A stretch of 5,929 bases of DNA from NCBI GenBank assembly GCA_021784535.1, contig JAJYHW010000003.1, positions 1-5,929 on the forward strand, written 5' to 3'. The stretch's first letter is position 1. The number at the start of each line of letters is the position of its first letter. The notes under the pieces were generated by a model. That model saw only the letters and a list, made by a program, of their open reading frames with translations. It made no database searches and was not told the origin of the DNA. Position numbers and translations under genes: made by a program. This DNA comes from a bacterium. Lineage in GTDB: Bacteria > Patescibacteriota > Microgenomatia > Levybacterales > UBA12049. This document shows positions 5,043-5,929 of this stretch, one piece after another.

Positions 5043-5929
5043 TTATTCTTCTTCAGTTTCGTCTTCTTCACCGCCGACGACGAGGGGGGCGCGGCCGTCT
5101 TTATTTTCCGCCATAATTTTCGCAACTATTTCTTTTTCCATTGTAGGATTTTCCCTCAATGTTTCCATTGCCGCGATTTTTCCCTGACCGAGCATCTCCT
5201 CGTTATAACGATAAAATGCTCCTGATTTATTGATCACATTCATCTCGACCGCGACATCCAGAATACCGCCTTCGCGTGAAATTCCGGTCCCCGAGACATC
5301 AAATTCCGCGATACGGAAAGGTGCTGAAATTTTATTCTTTACTACTTTCACCCGGTGACGCGAGCCAACCACCTTATCACCATCTTTGAGTGTCTCAATC
5401 TTTCTGATATCCATCCGAACAGACGCGTAAAATTTGAGAGCCAAACCGCCCGTGGTTGTCTCAGGATTCCCAAACATCACACCGATCTTCTGTCTGAGCT
5501 GATTGGTAAAAATGACAACGGTTTTTGATTTGGAAATAACTGCAGTTAGCTTACGAAGTGCTTGAGACATAAGACGGGCTTGCAAACCCATGACAGAATC
5601 TCCCATTTCTCCTTCAATCTCAGCACGCGGCACGAGTGCCGCAACTGAATCAATGACAAGGACATCAATCCCGCCTGAACGGACCAAGCTTTCAGTAATT
5701 TCAAGCGCCTGTTCACCGGTATCAGGTTGTGAAATCAATAATTCATCAAGTTTGACGCCAAGTTTTTCTGCCCACAGCGGATCAAGCGCATGTTCCGCGT
5801 CAATAAATGCGGCAATACCGCCATGCTTCTGTGCCTGTGCAATAGTAGAAAGACAGACCGTTGTTTTTCCTGATGCCTCAGGACCATAAATCTCAATAAT
5901 TCTGCCTCTGGGCAGCCCTCCGGCGCCGA
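5043..5929 (-). CDS. recA: Recombinase RecA, 5' end cut off by the window
   Basis: RecA forms ATP-dependent filaments on single-stranded DNA, pairs homologous strands and, where an SOS response exists, stimulates LexA self-cleavage. The first complete codon is at 5927-5925 and about 295 residues are visible, from a GAGGLPRGR stretch onward; roughly the first 55 residues are outside. Walker A is GPEASGKT (15-22 of the visible part). Next come AFIDAEHALDP with the catalytic glutamate, SQPDTGEQALEI, Walker B LVIDSVAAL, and the DNA-binding L2 region NQLRQKIGVMFGNPETTTGG. KVVKNKISAPF and the C-terminal domain follow, ending in an acidic EEDETEEE tail and TAA. The only departure from the commonest pattern is Ala for the first Ser of GPESSGKT, a conservative change. 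The frame is uninterrupted to the window edge, with no sign of an intein. recX follows after 34 bp, presumably cotranscribed; no promoter or LexA box is visible because the 5' region is missing. Confidence 0.97.
   Translation of the reverse strand, partial: GAGGLPRGRIIEIYGPEASGKTTVCLSTIAQAQKHGGIAAFIDAEHALDPLWAEKLGVKLDELLISQPDTGEQALEITESLVRSGGIDVLVIDSVAALVPRAEIEGEMGDSVMGLQARLMSQALRKLTAVISKSKTVVIFTNQLRQKIGVMFGNPETTTGGLALKFYASVRMDIRKIETLKDGDKVVGSRHRVKVVKNKISAPFRIAEFDVSGTGISREGGILDVAVEMNVINKSGAFYRYNEEMLGQGKIAAMETLRENPTMEKEIVAKIMAENKDGRAPLVVGGEEDETEEE

Noticed and set aside
5043..5738. A short RecA-like gene starting at a TTG at 5738
   Set aside because: The frame continues without a stop to the window edge and includes Walker A and the preceding conserved residues, so the TTG is an internal leucine codon and the gene is simply cut by the window.
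5590..5889. 99-codon plus-strand frame opposite recA
   Set aside because: Serine- and threonine-rich low-complexity translation antisense to the RecA core; a mirror of recA codon usage.
1..5929. CRISPR arrays, tRNA or rRNA genes, insertion sequences, phage or defence genes
   Set aside because: No direct-repeat array, tRNA cloverleaf with its conserved arms, transposase motif or terminal inverted repeats was found; the window is filled by seven ordinary genes and short regulatory gaps.
70..5929. Recoding of UGA (as in Gracilibacteria or SR1)
   Set aside because: TGA ends recX, rny and both permeases at family-typical C-termini, and no gene has an in-frame TGA.

Overview
All recognised genes in this 5.9 kb bacterial window lie on the minus strand. 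In the direction of transcription (right to left) the order is recA (5' end cut off by the right edge), recX, rny (RNase Y), a small HU-family DNA-binding protein gene, and a three-gene ABC exporter cassette of one ATPase and two permeases. Coding density is high and base composition is moderately AT-rich. TGA is a genuine stop (recX, rny and both permeases end with it), so the code is standard; this argues against Gracilibacteria/SR1-type UGA recoding. The compact recA-recX-rny-HU block, the short RNase Y and the style of the RecA and ABC proteins suggest an uncultivated Patescibacteria/CPR-like lineage. That placement is inference: nothing in the window fixes the phylum, and a Bacillota-like or other Gram-positive-type relative is not excluded.

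Right part (5929-4541): recA encodes the recombinase core from just before Walker A to the acidic C-terminus. recX, the RecA-filament modulator, follows after 34 bp. Middle part (4540-2765): rny has its own near-consensus promoter, whose -35 box overlaps the recX stop codon. Its leader of about 93 nt holds a 12-codon mini-ORF, two mutually exclusive inverted repeats and a GC-rich hairpin followed by a U-rich tract up to the start codon. The RNase Y lacks the usual N-terminal membrane anchor. The HU gene has a very good sigma-70-type promoter, a strong Shine-Dalgarno and a TTG start.

Left part (2764-1): an extended -10 promoter, with a perfect 10-bp palindrome in its spacer, drives the ATPase (NatA-like, COG4586 type) and two ABC-2 permeases (COG4587 and COG3694 types), separated by 2 bp and 22 bp. 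Past the last permease, a promoter-like element points out of the left edge toward a gene not in the window.

The block looks like conserved housekeeping (recombination, RNA turnover, nucleoid) plus an exporter of unknown substrate. I see no CRISPR array, tRNA, rRNA, insertion sequence, phage gene or defence system. The points most worth a second look are the anchorless RNase Y and its structured leader, not a new multi-gene system.
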